NCBI GenBank assembly: GCA_050943135.1
Contig: JBMNOP010000002.1
Coordinates: forward strand, 124,001 to 188,000
DNA length: 64,000 nucleotides
Origin: RUG695 sp050943135
GTDB lineage: Bacteria > Planctomycetota > Planctomycetia > Pirellulales > Thermoguttaceae
Direction: 5' to 3'
Made by a program: the position numbers and the translations under genes. How positions within the stretch are numbered: position 1 is the stretch's first letter; each line of letters starts with the position of its first letter. The notes beneath the pieces are model-generated. The model did not search any database. It was not told where the DNA came from and saw nothing but the letters and a program-made list of their open reading frames with translations. Positions 63,458-64,000 of the stretch are shown here, piece after piece.

Positions 63458-63997
63458 ATGGAATTCTACTGTTATTCGAACGGTCAATGGGTCGGGCCGG
63501 TTAATTCAGATCAATTAAAAGACCTGGCAAACCCAAGCGTGATCACCCATAACGGTCAAATCTATCTCGCAACCAAGATTCGAGGGGTGCTCCCCTCCGG
63601 ATCGTCCGCAGACGATCCGGAGGCGGCACATTCACCAACACCGACCGGCACGACTCCGCAATGTGCCCCGAAACCCGATCGTTCGCATCGGTCTTGCATA
63701 CTCTCTCAACGGGCTGCCGCTCTCGAAAGGGCTTCCCAAAAACTGTCCCTGCTGGGTGGATTTACCGTCGTGTTGGGGGTGCTGATGCTGATCGTTGGAG
63801 TTTTCCTTGGCGTCTTTGAGATCGTCTCGGAAGCAGTCGCGGACAATTTCTACATATGCCCGTTTTCCATGGTCCCGCCGAATATGAGGATGGGCGCAGG
63901 ATTGACGGCGATCGGTCTCAGCGTAATCGCCTTCATCTTCGCACAAATCGTTTTTTTCTTTGCTACCCTCGGCCACCTTTGTGCCGCACGCGAGTAA
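63458..63997 (+). CDS. GYF-domain (DUF4339) membrane protein, paralogue
   Basis: 179 aa. The N-terminal GYF_2 pattern MEFYCYSNGQWVGPVNSDQLKDL is followed by a Pro/Thr-rich linker and two membrane helices (about 102-128 and 145-170), the same layout as the protein at 60399. GAAAGG precedes the ATG at 63458; an in-frame codon at 63425 is less likely. The C-terminus is complete (TAA at 63995-63997). Confidence 0.8.
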   Translation: MEFYCYSNGQWVGPVNSDQLKDLANPSVITHNGQIYLATKIRGVLPSGSSADDPEAAHSPTPTGTTPQCAPKPDRSHRSCILSQRAAALERASQKLSLLGGFTVVLGVLMLIVGVFLGVFEIVSEAVADNFYICPFSMVPPNMRMGAGLTAIGLSVIAFIFAQIVFFFATLGHLCAARE

Positions 63998-64000
63998 ACC

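Overview
The window looks like a chromosome segment of a planctomycete (Planctomycetota), moderately GC-rich. Planctomycete-style signs are an HzsA-related di-haem protein with an N-terminal LamG-like part, a Tat-exported Gfo/Idh/MocA oxidoreductase, two GYF-domain membrane proteins, a Sel1-repeat protein, a decayed beta-helix/FN3/dockerin protein, lipid A genes (lpxD, lpxI) showing an outer membrane, and an RNase E/G - rplU neighbourhood. The phylum is an inference from these families; no rRNA gene is present to settle it.

Layout. 0-9.5 kb (minus): LpoB-like lipoprotein, aconitase, sugar-nucleotide-type epimerase, Gfo/Idh/MocA protein, and an overlapping GNAT - nnrD - mnmE operon in which mnmE seems to start with AUU. 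9.5-16.7 kb: mannose-1-phosphate guanylyltransferase-like gene, thiC with a clear sigma-70-type promoter, mfd, folK. 16.6-28.9 kb is a long minus-strand block: lpxI (with a duplicated C-terminal domain), lpxD, rplU, RNase E/G, a DUF2344 protein, a PTS phosphorelay without sugar permease (ptsI, ptsH, ptsN) led by hpf, a radical SAM protein, ilvC, the acetolactate synthase small subunit, and a CvpA-like protein. 29.2-37.2 kb (plus): a membrane metal-dependent hydrolase, a large secreted propeller/TPR/CBM9-like protein, uvrB, and an MBL-fold hydrolase.

37.2-40.8 kb is an accessory island: a decayed IS3-family transposase, an AT-richer unknown Tat-signal protein, a decayed IS5-family element with readable terminal inverted repeats and a TA target duplication sitting exactly on that gene's stop codon, and the remnant of a polytopic membrane protein resembling a GT39 glycosyltransferase. 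40.8-54.7 kb: two TIM-barrel isomerase-like proteins, a polyhydroxyalkanoate-system-like protein, ApbE, a U32 peptidase, a DUF89 protein, a DegP/HtrA-like membrane protease diverging from a POTRA/FtsQ-like protein, and a UvrA with an unusual first ABC signature. 54.8-59.8 kb: Sel1-repeat protein and HzsA-related di-haem protein.

59.8-64 kb is a second decayed accessory region: a startless lysine-rich reading frame, two GYF proteins about 3 kb apart, the dockerin pseudogene, the 3' piece of a tyrosine integrase with an inverted/direct repeat cluster at its stop codon, and tRNA-Val(CAC) and tRNA-Ala(CGC) with promoter and intrinsic terminators. The integrase piece facing the 3' end of tRNA-Val suggests a former tRNA-targeted integrative element. 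No CRISPR array, rRNA or complete prophage was seen.
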